Assembly (NCBI GenBank): GCA_012269595.1
Contig: JAAXJX010000006.1
Location: 1 to 51,065, forward strand
Reading direction: 5' to 3'
Length of the DNA stretch: 51,065 nucleotides
From: Planctomycetia bacterium
GTDB lineage: Bacteria > Planctomycetota > UBA8108 > UBA1146
Part shown: positions 1 to 9,139 of the stretch, piece after piece
Numbering within the stretch: the first letter of the stretch is position 1
Layout: every line of letters starts with the position of its first letter
Made by a program: the position numbers and the translations under genes
The notes under the pieces: generated by a model
Told to the model about the DNA's origin: nothing
The model's database searches: none
The model's input: only the letters and a program-made list of their open reading frames with translations

Positions 1-1
1 G

Positions 2-1828
2 TCTGCTGAAGCGTGCAACACTTCCCTGTCTCCGATTCCCGATGCCGGAGAACCTGTGGAGATTCCGCTGATCGTGACAGGCGATCCAACGCTGACCGTT
101 TGGGATCTGCACCTGGAATTGCAGACATCCCATCCCGATGCCAGCCAGTTGATCGTCGAACTCTCAGCTCCCGACGGCACGACGGAGTTGCTTCACAACA
201 TGCCACCCAATGCATCTTCTTCCGGACTCGATCTGATCTGGTGGATGAGTGGCTCGGCACCCGGACAAATCTTCGACGATGGGGGTTATTGGTTACCTTC
301 CAGTGGCAACCTTTATGCCTTCAGCGGCCCCCTGCAGACGGGAGTCTGGACACTGAGAATCTCCGATGAAGTTCCGGGTGTCATGGGCGCTGTGGAAAAT
401 GCCTGTCTGCGGTTTTTCGATATGGCTTCCCCACCCTCTTCAGGACAAGACCTGATCATTGGCAACGCCAACAATGTCGTTCAGGTGGGACGTGAAGGTT
501 CCGTCGCCAGCTTTGGAATGGAATCTGTCATCTGCAATGGTGGCAGCGATCCTCTTCATTGGTATGCCAATCCCGACCCCCGCCACCCGATGATGATTTT
601 CAACATGTTCCGCGTGAATGAAGATCGAATTCTTCAAATCGGCGGTTCATGGGCGAAGCATGGCTGGAGTTCAGCACAAGCAGATGCCTGCGGCTTCGGC
701 TGTGAGCCCAGTCCTACCAATCAGGAGACCGGGATCGGTTGCTCTGACACTTACGGAGCCGCCGGCAATGCAGCCCAGATCAACATGGGACCGCGCTCTG
801 AAATCGAACCTTGGAATGGGTCCTTTACGTGGGATGGTTCGTACATGTCCCAGGACACCGGCCCGTGGAATCAAACAGAAGAACGGCTCAGCATCGAGGA
901 CGCAGATCTCGATCCCCAATTACACCCTGGATCCCAGTGGATCGCAGAAGTCTATGTGATCCAGCCCGCAGATGTGGACCCTTTCTCCAATCACGCTTGG
1001 GAACCGGTCGGCATCAGCGGATCAGCGGGAGCAACCTGGGACATCGACATGACCGCAGCGAGCATCAATTCCCCCGTTCAGGATGCCTGGCCGGGGGCTG
1101 AAGTGGTCACCGTCTCGCCACCGGGGATCGGTGACGGTCATCTGTATCTGGCCTCGAAAGTCACAGACCTTGCAAACGGTACATGGCGCTATGAGTACGC
1201 CCTCTACAATCTCAGCTTCGGTGCGGGAATCGGTGCCTTTGAAATTCCATTACCGTCGGGAGTTCAAATTTCAGAGGCTGATTTCCATGCCCCACTGACC
1301 AGTTCCCCCTTCTATTCAGACATCCCCTGGGAAGTCATTCAGACTTCTTCAGCCATTCGTTGGCAAACCCGGGATGAGAGTGCGGGATCGGTGGCAAACC
1401 CTCTGCGCTGGGGCTGGTTGTACAACTTTGGATTCACCGCAAATGTCGCTCCGGTAACTGCGGAAGTCCTCATGGACAGTCACGCCGACTCACCCTTTTC
1501 GACTCTCACCGCCCTCACCCAGGCTCCACCACCACCTCTGAACGAACCCTTGTTCAGACGTGGACTCTGCAACTTCGATGATCTCGTCGATGTGAGTGAT
1601 GTGATGTTTCTTCTCGATTACCAATTCAGTGGTGGAATTGAACCGGGTTGCCTTGATGCCTGCGATTGCAATGACGACGGAGTCCTCGATCTTTCTGACG
1701 CCATCAATCTGCTGGGGTATCTGTTCCTGGGCCAGACACCACCTCCACAACCGGGTCCCGTCACTTGCGGACCCGATCCGACCAGCGATGATCTGGAATG
1801 TCTGTCAGACCTGTCCAGTTGCCCCTGA
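2..1828 (+). CDS. Secreted P-domain / dockerin-like protein, 5' end cut by window edge
   Basis: The frame is open to the left edge, so the true start and any signal peptide lie outside the window. The first ~125 visible residues resemble a proprotein-convertase P domain, a beta-sandwich (IPLIVTGDPTLTVWDLHL through VENACLRFF). The middle (nt ~450-1490) is a large unassigned domain with GIGCSD and GPRSE motifs. It recurs in the protein at 27924-31220, so the two are paralogues over that stretch. The C-terminus (nt ~1549-1828) is a dockerin-like pair of EF-hand loops (DVSDVMFLLDY, then CNDDGVLDLSDAINLL) ending in a Cys-containing tail (CGPDPTSDDLEC, SSCP). Four other proteins here share that tail. 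The product is probably exported and surface-associated; that is inferred, and no catalytic residues were recognised. It converges on the selenoprotein gene with a 17-nt gap. Confidence 0.8.
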   Translation, partial: SAEACNTSLSPIPDAGEPVEIPLIVTGDPTLTVWDLHLELQTSHPDASQLIVELSAPDGTTELLHNMPPNASSSGLDLIWWMSGSAPGQIFDDGGYWLPSSGNLYAFSGPLQTGVWTLRISDEVPGVMGAVENACLRFFDMASPPSSGQDLIIGNANNVVQVGREGSVASFGMESVICNGGSDPLHWYANPDPRHPMMIFNMFRVNEDRILQIGGSWAKHGWSSAQADACGFGCEPSPTNQETGIGCSDTYGAAGNAAQINMGPRSEIEPWNGSFTWDGSYMSQDTGPWNQTEERLSIEDADLDPQLHPGSQWIAEVYVIQPADVDPFSNHAWEPVGISGSAGATWDIDMTAASINSPVQDAWPGAEVVTVSPPGIGDGHLYLASKVTDLANGTWRYEYALYNLSFGAGIGAFEIPLPSGVQISEADFHAPLTSSPFYSDIPWEVIQTSSAIRWQTRDESAGSVANPLRWGWLYNFGFTANVAPVTAEVLMDSHADSPFSTLTALTQAPPPPLNEPLFRRGLCNFDDLVDVSDVMFLLDYQFSGGIEPGCLDACDCNDDGVLDLSDAINLLGYLFLGQTPPPQPGPVTCGPDPTSDDLECLSDLSSCP

Positions 1829-1845
1829 ATACTTGGCAGGAATAA

Positions 1846-2427
1846 TCAGTCGACGTCAGCGATGACTGAAGCGTGCAAAGCCCAGCGGGTTCCAGAGTGG
1901 TGGTCCACCACTGCCTGCCAGTCCTTGCGCAACAGGTCCATGTCAAACTTGTTGCCGAGGTAGGCCGCCATGCCCCGGCGATAGAGAATCTCTGCGACCG
2001 CTGGCCCTTCCGGGGCAACGGACAGCGCACTGTTGTATTCCTCCACCGCTGCCAACGGATCCTTGCGATCATGAAGATCGATGGCTCGGGCAACATGGAT
2101 CTCTGCCAGCAACTCTGTCGTCGGCATCCAGCCGGTCCATTCCCTCAACAGCCTGCGGCCATCACTGCTGAAGAATCGAATACGGGGTGAAAAGGGGATC
2201 TTGGTCATTGCAGCGACTGTTTTGAAATCCGGGTGACGCTCTGTCACATTGATTTTCAAGGGTGAGACGAGTGCTGTTGCAGCTTGTTGAAAGACGGGGT
2301 CTGGATACGTCACGGTATCCAGTCTCTTGCAACCCAGTCAGCCTGGGGCATGAAGAATCACCATCACGGGACGGTGATCCTGCTGGGCATTTGCACATGC
2401 CGATTCAAAATCCGGATACCACTCCAT
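1846..2427 (-). CDS. Thioredoxin-like selenoprotein (U-x-x-C) with TPR-like C-terminus
   Basis: The start is the ATG at 2427, preceded by AGGAG with 6-nt spacing. The frame reads 29 codons, meets an in-frame TGA at 2340-2338, and continues 163 codons to a TGA at 1848-1846. Reading the internal TGA as selenocysteine gives a 193-residue protein. Residues ~5-110 match the Thioredoxin_7-like pattern: W3, an acidic helix, RPVMVILHAPG, then U30-L-G-C33-K-R-L, a DP.F segment and a cis-Pro region IPFSPRIRFF. U30 sits exactly where the first Cys of CxxC belongs. Residues ~110-193 look like one TPR plus a helical tail. There is no signal peptide, so it is likely cytoplasmic. A SECIS-like hairpin follows the UGA. 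It lies 33 nt after the kinase gene on the same strand and is probably co-transcribed. A disrupted pseudogene is the alternative, disfavoured by the intact motif, strong SD and long conserved downstream frame. Confidence 0.9.
2296..2340 (-). promoter_or_regulatory. Bacterial SECIS element for the thioredoxin UGA
   Basis: The UGA is 2340-2338 on the minus strand. After 15 nt comes an 8-bp perfect stem, CTGGATAC (2322-2315) with GTATCCAG (2308-2301), around the loop CGUGAC (2314-2309). GGGU near the UGA can also pair with ACCC just after the stem, giving a lower helix with a one-sided bulge. The loop G is 25 nt past the UGA and second in the loop, followed by U. This fits the known bacterial SECIS rule (stem right after UGA, G in the first two loop positions, loop about 16-37 nt away). 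SelB binding is inferred. Confidence 0.82.
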
Positions 2428-2460
2428 GAGGTACTCCTGTCTTCTCTGCTGTTTATTGGT

Positions 2461-5400
2461 TTATTGGGAATTCAGCTCAACAAGTCTGTTTTGAGCGGTC
2501 TTCACTGCAGGGATCTCTCTATCGGCCTCACCCCAGGCATTCAGGAATTTCTGATACCACTCGATACTTCTTTGCGAGTCACCGGCCCGATCCAGAGCCT
2601 GCGCCAACCGGAAAGTTGAATCGATATTGATGGCATTCGAGGTGAAATAGTTGCCTTGGGGCCGGTTGGAGATTCTCAACTGGCGAGCCACCATTTCAGT
2701 GCGTCCCAGTTTCTCGTAAAGTGCCGCTGCCACACGAGATTCCACACCCATGTCCCTGTTGATGACAGGGGTTTTCTGGAGCTTCTCCAGGCGAGCGAGT
2801 GCTTCCTCCAATTTGCCCTCAGCCGTCAATATGAAAATGCGCAACATTTCGATGCGAGCAGAAGCAAAAGGAGCCACCCGCCCCTGAACCTCTTTTTCCA
2901 TCTCGACAAGGATTTGCCGGGCGGTGTCCACATCTCCGGATTCAATCAGGAAATATCCCAACCAGATTTGGTCGAGTCCCTGGGAATCCCGCCGATCTCT
3001 GAGCAGATTCAGGGTGTTCAATCCCCCTGCGGTATCGCCACTCAAACACTGGGCACTGCCTTCCGCGAGGATCATTGGAATGTGGTTAATATCCCCCACT
3101 CCTGTCTGACCCCTGTTCCCCTGAACATTCTCCCATGCCGTTTCGTAAATCCCGGTCGCTTCCGTGAATTTCCCCTGTCGGATTCTGCGCTTGTGATTTG
3201 ACAGGTAGGCCTGGGTCAATCGGAATCCGCCGGTTCCCTCAATGGCAAGGGACTCTGCCTCGAGCATTTTTTCTTCATCGCCCATCTCGCAATAGCAGGT
3301 GGCCACCAGATCCATGTCTCCATAACCCTCGCCATCTTCAAGATTGTGGAGGTCAAGAATCTCCTGATAACGCCCCTCTGTATTCCACAAAATCGATCGT
3401 GCATTCTGGATAGATTCATCTCCCGGAGCATCGACTTCCAGTTTGTCGAGATACGCGTGGGCTTCGGGAATTCTGTTATTGCCGATGAATCCCTCAATGA
3501 TGTGGTAGAGCACGATGCGATAGGAAGGTGCGATTTCCACGGCTTTCAGAAACAGCTCGTGGGCTCTTTGCAGATCCTTGACGACCGCTGCGTGGGTATA
3601 GCACTCACCCAACAGGTAGTAAGCGGTCGCATTGTCTGTTCCCTCGGCTACCAGTTCCTCCAAAAGTTTGATCGCCTGATAGGGATAACGAACGTTCTGC
3701 AGATGATCCAATTGGGCGCGGTAAATCTTTTGATCGTCAGCGGAGAGCCGATTGATATTGGCAAATCCTTCTTCGAGAGTCTGGATAGCCTCTTTCTTGC
3801 CGCCATTTTTCCGGATCGCGATGGCAAGCTCCATACTGGCTCTGGCAAAGGTTGGATCGATGGTCAGGGCTCTGCGGAAACAATCGATCGCTTCTTCAAA
3901 GTTCAGCGCCATCACCGCAGTATTTCCGGAGATGTACCAGTTCAAAGCCTCTGAAGATTCGGTCAATTGGGTCTTGGCTTCGAAGGAACCGGAGCGAGTG
4001 GATTTACCCAAACCGTCCTTGATCAGATTGGCAATCTCTGTCGCCACCGTGAACAGCTCCGTGGCCTGTTCAACTTTGACGTTTCCGGATACCAGATTGG
4101 TTCCATCAGAGATGCGGGTGACTTCGGTGGCAACGAGATAGTTGGTCCCCAACTTGCTGACAGAACCGGTAACCATGATTCCGGCTCCGGCTTTTGCGGC
4201 AATCTGGTCTGCATTGGCAAGATTGAAGGAGGAATTGGTCTCGCCGGTGACGGACTGCCTGGCAAAGGAAACCCGTTGTTGTGATACCACTTTCAGGGCA
4301 TCTCCACTCGAAAGTTCACTGGCAATCAGGCTCACGAGGATCGGTCCGAGATTTTCTTTGTCTGAGGGGTCGGTGATGTTTGAAAAGCCGACGACCGCCA
4401 CTGCGGACTGCCCCACAGAGTCAGAAGAGTTGCTCACCGGCAGGGGCTCTCTCTTCAATGGTTCCGGTTCCTGTTTCATGAAGATCAGAAACCAGGCAAG
4501 GGAAACAACAGCCAGCACCAGAATCGGAATCAAAAAACCGCCCCTGCTGCGAGGCGCACGAATTTCGTGAATCCCCGATTCGAGAATGTCTGGCTTGGCA
4601 AGAACCCCTGATTCGATTTCAGATCGCAGTTGATCAAGATCATTTCTCAGATCCAGCGCGGTCTGATACCGCCGATCCGGAGATTTTTCCAGGCAACGGG
4701 AGATAATCCTCCCCAGATACCGGGGCAACCCGGGTTTCAGTTCATGGGGTGATGGTGGGTCTTCCCTGAGCACTGAGGTGATCGTCGAAATCGGCGTATC
4801 ACCCCTGAAAGGACGAACTCCTGTTGCCAGTTCATAAAGGATAACTCCCAGACTGAAGATGTCCGTTCGTCCATCCACGGGCTTGCCCTCTGCCTGTTCC
4901 GGTGACATATAGGCGGGCGTGCCCAGAATCTGCCCCTCTTGAGTGACACCGACTGCGTAATCGAGAGTCATGTCATCGTCAGCCAGATCATTGCGAGACG
5001 TTGGGCCTGTCACCTTGGCCAGACCAAAATCGAGAACCTTGACCTGTCCGTCGTCACAAATCATGACATTGTCAGGCTTGAGATCCCTGTGAACGATTCC
5101 GGTTTTATGCGCCAGAGACAGGGCCTCTGCCATCGGCAAGGCAAGATCAAGGATTCGGGTCAACTCAAGAGAGCCCTGTGCAATGTGCCACGAAAGGGTA
5201 TTCCCATTGACCAACTCCATGGAAAGAACCCGGTGTTGGTCGAACTCTTCGATCGCATAGATAGTGACAATGGCCGGGTGGTCCAATTGAGCGACGGTTT
5301 TCGCTTCACTCTCAAATCGTGAGAGGCGCTTTTCGTCGCGCGCAAACTCCTCTGGCAAAACCTTCAGAGCGACCTGGCGATCGAGTCGGGTATCGAGGGC

Positions 5401-5493
5401 ACGGTAAACAACCCCCATACCTCCCCGTCCGATCAACGCTTCGACACGATATGGGCCGATTTGGTCAGGGATGGCGTCATTGTTATCAGTCAA
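2461..5493 (-). CDS. Membrane Ser/Thr protein kinase with TolB/FlgO-like and TPR domains
   Basis: Predicted 1010 aa. The start is taken as TTG at 5493 (GAAGAG upstream), which places the kinase domain close to the N-terminus; a TTG at 5562 is an alternative without an evident SD. An N-terminal Hanks kinase domain is complete: GRGGMGVVY at 22-30, VALK lysine at 44, HRDLKPDN, DFGLAK, GTPAYMSPEQ and a DIFSLGV segment. A single hydrophobic segment (FLIPILVLAVVSLAWFLIF, near residue 325) separates the cytoplasmic kinase from a probably periplasmic half. That half begins with a TolB/FlgO-like alpha/beta domain (AVVGFSNITDP..., VVTGSVSKLG-type) and continues with many TPR-like repeats. This architecture is common in Planctomycetota and Acidobacteria signalling kinases; the signal is unknown. 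The thioredoxin selenoprotein follows after 33 nt, suggesting an operon. Confidence 0.93.
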   Translation of the reverse strand: MTDNNDAIPDQIGPYRVEALIGRGGMGVVYRALDTRLDRQVALKVLPEEFARDEKRLSRFESEAKTVAQLDHPAIVTIYAIEEFDQHRVLSMELVNGNTLSWHIAQGSLELTRILDLALPMAEALSLAHKTGIVHRDLKPDNVMICDDGQVKVLDFGLAKVTGPTSRNDLADDDMTLDYAVGVTQEGQILGTPAYMSPEQAEGKPVDGRTDIFSLGVILYELATGVRPFRGDTPISTITSVLREDPPSPHELKPGLPRYLGRIISRCLEKSPDRRYQTALDLRNDLDQLRSEIESGVLAKPDILESGIHEIRAPRSRGGFLIPILVLAVVSLAWFLIFMKQEPEPLKREPLPVSNSSDSVGQSAVAVVGFSNITDPSDKENLGPILVSLIASELSSGDALKVVSQQRVSFARQSVTGETNSSFNLANADQIAAKAGAGIMVTGSVSKLGTNYLVATEVTRISDGTNLVSGNVKVEQATELFTVATEIANLIKDGLGKSTRSGSFEAKTQLTESSEALNWYISGNTAVMALNFEEAIDCFRRALTIDPTFARASMELAIAIRKNGGKKEAIQTLEEGFANINRLSADDQKIYRAQLDHLQNVRYPYQAIKLLEELVAEGTDNATAYYLLGECYTHAAVVKDLQRAHELFLKAVEIAPSYRIVLYHIIEGFIGNNRIPEAHAYLDKLEVDAPGDESIQNARSILWNTEGRYQEILDLHNLEDGEGYGDMDLVATCYCEMGDEEKMLEAESLAIEGTGGFRLTQAYLSNHKRRIRQGKFTEATGIYETAWENVQGNRGQTGVGDINHIPMILAEGSAQCLSGDTAGGLNTLNLLRDRRDSQGLDQIWLGYFLIESGDVDTARQILVEMEKEVQGRVAPFASARIEMLRIFILTAEGKLEEALARLEKLQKTPVINRDMGVESRVAAALYEKLGRTEMVARQLRISNRPQGNYFTSNAINIDSTFRLAQALDRAGDSQRSIEWYQKFLNAWGEADREIPAVKTAQNRLVELNSQ

Positions 5494-5629
5494 AGTACTC
5501 TTCCCCGCAAAATCAACTGGGTTGAATCTGCAAAATCCCGCTGAGGAACCCACTGGGCCCAATGACGAATGTCATTGTCGAAGAAGACAATGAACTAACA
5601 TGGGCAGGTCACTTAACAAAGTCTAGTGA

Positions 5630-8600
5630 CTAAAGTGGTTCGACGCCAATCTTTATGGATTGTCCCTCAATATCGAGCTCACGGACTTCACCACCGAGAA
5701 CTTCTGTGAGAGAAAGTTCCGTTGCCAGTGTTTCAGACTGAATATGTCCAGAGTGCTCACTGAGTGCCTGTGCCAACTCTCCTTCAGCCAGCAGGGAGAG
5801 TCGAATTCTCTGGACATATCCAAGGTCCAGATCCCTGCGGATACCCTGGATGTGGCTCGTCACCTCCCTGACGAGGCCTTCCCGGTGAAGCTCCGGTGAG
5901 ATTTCAGTGGAGAGAACCACCACCACCCCCTTCGCTTCCGCCGCACTCCAACCTTCCTTCTGGTGGATGCGGATGTCGAGGTCTGAACTGGTCAGTTCAA
6001 CCTGTTGATCCCCTTCGATGGTGAGCTGAATCGATTCGCCAGAGTTTGCGGCCTCGACGAGGGCTGCCGGATCGGGATGGGATGAGAGTGCTGCAGCCAC
6101 ATGGCGGGCGGACCCGCCAAACCGGGGACCAATCGCCTTGAAGTTGGGTTTGATTTCGTAGGAAACGTACTCGGAAGCATCTTCGACAAACTCGACGCCC
6201 TTGACGTTCAGTTCCTCAGCGATCAGATCCGCATCCTTTTCCAGGCTTTTTACCCAGGCGGGATCGGCAAGAATGATGCGGACTGCCGGAAGAGGCTGTC
6301 GTACCTTCAATTTTTCTCTTGATCGACAGGATCTGCCCAAAGAAGCGATCTCGCGAATCAAAGTCATGCGCTGACACAGTTCATGATCCGCAAACCGGCC
6401 ACTGACCTCGGGGTAGTCACACAGATGCACCGACTCGGGGAATCCTTCTCCGCGTGGACGTACCAGCGCACCGTAAAGATGCTCTGTGATGAATGGCACA
6501 AAGGGTGCTGCCAACAGGGTCGTCGTGACCAAACAGTGATACAGAGTCGCCTGTGCAGCGGCTTTGTCGGCATCGATGCCTTCACTCCAGTATCGATCCC
6601 TTCCCCTGCGGACATACCAATTGGAAAGGCCATCGACGAATGAATTCAGAGCTGAAGCTGCGGTCAAATTATCATGGGCATCCAAAGCTTGTCTCATGAC
6701 AGCAACCGTTGAATTCAGTTCCGCCAAAACCCAGCGATCGAGATCGGAGAGTTGCAAATCTTCTCCGGGCTCTGCAGTGAGTCCCCCTTCCGGGGCCCAA
6801 CCATCGATGCGGGCGTAAATGGCGAAGAAGGAATAGACATTCCAGAGCCGTAACAGAAATTCCCGCTGGCCCTCGGTAATCGCCTGTTCCTGAAAACGGA
6901 GGCTGGTCCATGGCGCCTGACCCGCATAGAAGAGCCAACGCATGGCGTCAGCCCCTTCATTCTCGAAGATGTATTCAGGGGTCTTGTAGTTCTTGAGAGA
7001 CTTGGACATCTTGGCGCCGTCTTCCCCCAAAAGGTGGCCAAGAACGATGCAGGTCTTGAAGGGCATCGGCCACTCTTTGAAGAGTTCTTCAGAGATACGA
7101 TCATCTCCTCTGGCTGCCCCCTTCGGACCAAACAGAATCGTCGATATCGAGAGCAGGGCGTAGAACCAGCCGCGGGTCTGATCGATGGCTTCACTGATGA
7201 AGTCCGCTGGAAATTGGCCTTCAAATCGATCGGCACCCTGATGGGGAAAACCCCACTGGGCAAAGGGCATGCAGCCGGCATCGAACCAGCAGTCGATAAC
7301 ATCCTGAACCCTCTGCATTCTTGCACCTTCGGCAAAGGGAGAATCATAGGTCACTGAATCGATGTAGGGTCTGTGAACCTTCAGGTTGTCGTCCAGATCA
7401 GGCTCTTCCGCTTTCGCTTGTTCGAAGACTTCCTGACCACTCACGCCCGGCTTGGCGAGAAGCTCGTCATAACTTTCGATCGCTTCCATTTTGCCGGATT
7501 CAGAACAGACCCAGATCGGCAGAGGGGTACCCCAAAACCGTTCGCGAGAGAGGGTCCAGTCCACATTGGACTCGAGATATTTCCCAAATCGGCCGTCCCG
7601 AATATGCTCCGGCAACCAGGTAATCTTCTGGTTGTTGGCCAACATGTCGTCCACAAATTCAGTGGTGCGAATGAACCAGGAGTGTCTTGGATATTGGATC
7701 AGCGCGTCCTTGGGAGCACGGGGACAGAAAGGGTAATCATGGCGGTACATCTCCTGATGCACCAACAACCCTTTCTCGCGTAACTCCCGAGCCAGTTCCT
7801 TGTCGCAATCCTTGACCCAGCGGCCGGCGTATTGGGAGCCCGCTGCATCATTGAACTGGCCATTTGGATCGACGGCACAAAGGAGTGGGATCACACCCTT
7901 ATCCTTGAAGCGTTTGCGCTCTGTAAGGAGAACCTCGTGATCGATCTCACCGAAAGCCGGTGCCTGGTGAACGATACCGGTTCCACTGTCGGTGGTCACA
8001 AAGTCTGCAGAGACGACACGCCAGAGAATTGGCTCGGCTTCTCCCGACTCCAACTCTGAAGTTTTGGCTCCCCACTCTTCACGGTAGTGATCGAAAGGTG
8101 GCTGATACCTTTGGCCCACCAACTCTGAGCCATTCACGGTTCCGAGGGTTTCCAAATCCCGCTTCCACTTTGCGGAAAGGGGTTCCAGCAGATCCTCTGC
8201 GAGTATCAGAACCTCTCCCGACTCCTTGTCCTGAACGCGGCAGTACTTCACATCTGGATGAACGGCAAGGAACTGGTTCGATGGCAATGTCCACGGTGTG
8301 GTGGTCCATGCCACGAAAGACTCATCTGTTGGCTCACCGGATGCATCGAGGAGGGGCATCTTCACGTAAACGCTGGGATCATCGACTTCCCGATAACCTT
8401 CCCCCACTTCACCTGCCGAGAGCCCGGTCCCTCCCTGGGCCCACCACCAGACGATCTTTTCTCCCTGATAAAGCAGTCCTCCATCAAAGAGTCTCTTCAG
8501 GGCCCACCAGACGCTTTCGACGAATGACTTGTGGTAAGTGGCGTAGCCTTCATCGAGATCGACCCAGAATCCGATGTTGCGAGTCAGGGATTCCCATTCC

Positions 8601-9022
8601 TTGACGTACCGAAAAACAGACTTTTGACAGCGACGGACGAAGGGCTCGATGCCGTAGTCTTCGATCTCTTCTTTCGAATGGATGCCCATGTCTTTGCAGA
8701 CTTCGATTTCAACCGGCAAGCCATGGGTGTCCCAGCCCGCCTTGCGTTCACACAGGCGCCCTCGCATCGTCTGGTATCGGGGGAACAGATCCTTCATCGC
8801 CCGGGTCAGTGCGTGACCCGGGTGCGGCATTCCATTGGCAGTGGGAGGTCCCTCGAAGAAGACGTACTTCTCAGCCCCTTCACGAGCTTTGAGGGATTGT
8901 TCATAGATGGCGTTTGCATCCCAGAAACTGCGAACATCCGCCTCTATTTTGGGGAAGTTAGGAGCACTGACCGGTTCGGGAAATTCAAAACCCTGATTCG
9001 AAGAATCCGCTGCTGCAGACAT
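5630..9022 (-). CDS. ileS: Isoleucyl-tRNA synthetase
   Basis: Predicted 1130 aa; charges tRNA-Ile with isoleucine in the cytoplasm. ATG at 9022 is preferred because GAGGA precedes it at good spacing; the frame extends 27 codons further without support. The class I HIGH motif appears as HPGH (residues 67-70, within GPPTANGMPHPGH) and KMSKS is intact (GAKMSKSLKNYKTPEYI). The editing domain has AWTTTPWTLPSN and the anticodon-binding C-terminal region is present. The length and sequence style fit the long IleRS2/eukaryote-like class rather than the ~940-aa type. In the first connective peptide, where a CPRC-type zinc site is usual, this protein reads IVWWWAQGGTGLSAGEV with no Cys. It lies upstream of the kinase on the same strand, but with a 137-nt gap, so it need not be an operon. 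Confidence 0.97.
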   Translation of the reverse strand: MSAAADSSNQGFEFPEPVSAPNFPKIEADVRSFWDANAIYEQSLKAREGAEKYVFFEGPPTANGMPHPGHALTRAMKDLFPRYQTMRGRLCERKAGWDTHGLPVEIEVCKDMGIHSKEEIEDYGIEPFVRRCQKSVFRYVKEWESLTRNIGFWVDLDEGYATYHKSFVESVWWALKRLFDGGLLYQGEKIVWWWAQGGTGLSAGEVGEGYREVDDPSVYVKMPLLDASGEPTDESFVAWTTTPWTLPSNQFLAVHPDVKYCRVQDKESGEVLILAEDLLEPLSAKWKRDLETLGTVNGSELVGQRYQPPFDHYREEWGAKTSELESGEAEPILWRVVSADFVTTDSGTGIVHQAPAFGEIDHEVLLTERKRFKDKGVIPLLCAVDPNGQFNDAAGSQYAGRWVKDCDKELARELREKGLLVHQEMYRHDYPFCPRAPKDALIQYPRHSWFIRTTEFVDDMLANNQKITWLPEHIRDGRFGKYLESNVDWTLSRERFWGTPLPIWVCSESGKMEAIESYDELLAKPGVSGQEVFEQAKAEEPDLDDNLKVHRPYIDSVTYDSPFAEGARMQRVQDVIDCWFDAGCMPFAQWGFPHQGADRFEGQFPADFISEAIDQTRGWFYALLSISTILFGPKGAARGDDRISEELFKEWPMPFKTCIVLGHLLGEDGAKMSKSLKNYKTPEYIFENEGADAMRWLFYAGQAPWTSLRFQEQAITEGQREFLLRLWNVYSFFAIYARIDGWAPEGGLTAEPGEDLQLSDLDRWVLAELNSTVAVMRQALDAHDNLTAASALNSFVDGLSNWYVRRGRDRYWSEGIDADKAAAQATLYHCLVTTTLLAAPFVPFITEHLYGALVRPRGEGFPESVHLCDYPEVSGRFADHELCQRMTLIREIASLGRSCRSREKLKVRQPLPAVRIILADPAWVKSLEKDADLIAEELNVKGVEFVEDASEYVSYEIKPNFKAIGPRFGGSARHVAAALSSHPDPAALVEAANSGESIQLTIEGDQQVELTSSDLDIRIHQKEGWSAAEAKGVVVVLSTEISPELHREGLVREVTSHIQGIRRDLDLGYVQRIRLSLLAEGELAQALSEHSGHIQSETLATELSLTEVLGGEVRELDIEGQSIKIGVEPL

Positions 9023-9139
9023 GCCATTCCTCACCGGGTGCTCCCTGCGAGCGACCCGTCGAAATGGTATCAGAAGTCCGGGAATCTCACACCCGATCTG
9101 CAACCGTCAAGGACGACTCCTGCGAATCTCCGGAGAGAC

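Noticed and set aside
2338-2340. TGA in the thioredoxin frame read as a true stop or pseudogene mutation
   Set aside because: Codon position matches the catalytic Cys, the downstream frame is intact for 163 codons and family-like, and a SECIS-type hairpin follows.
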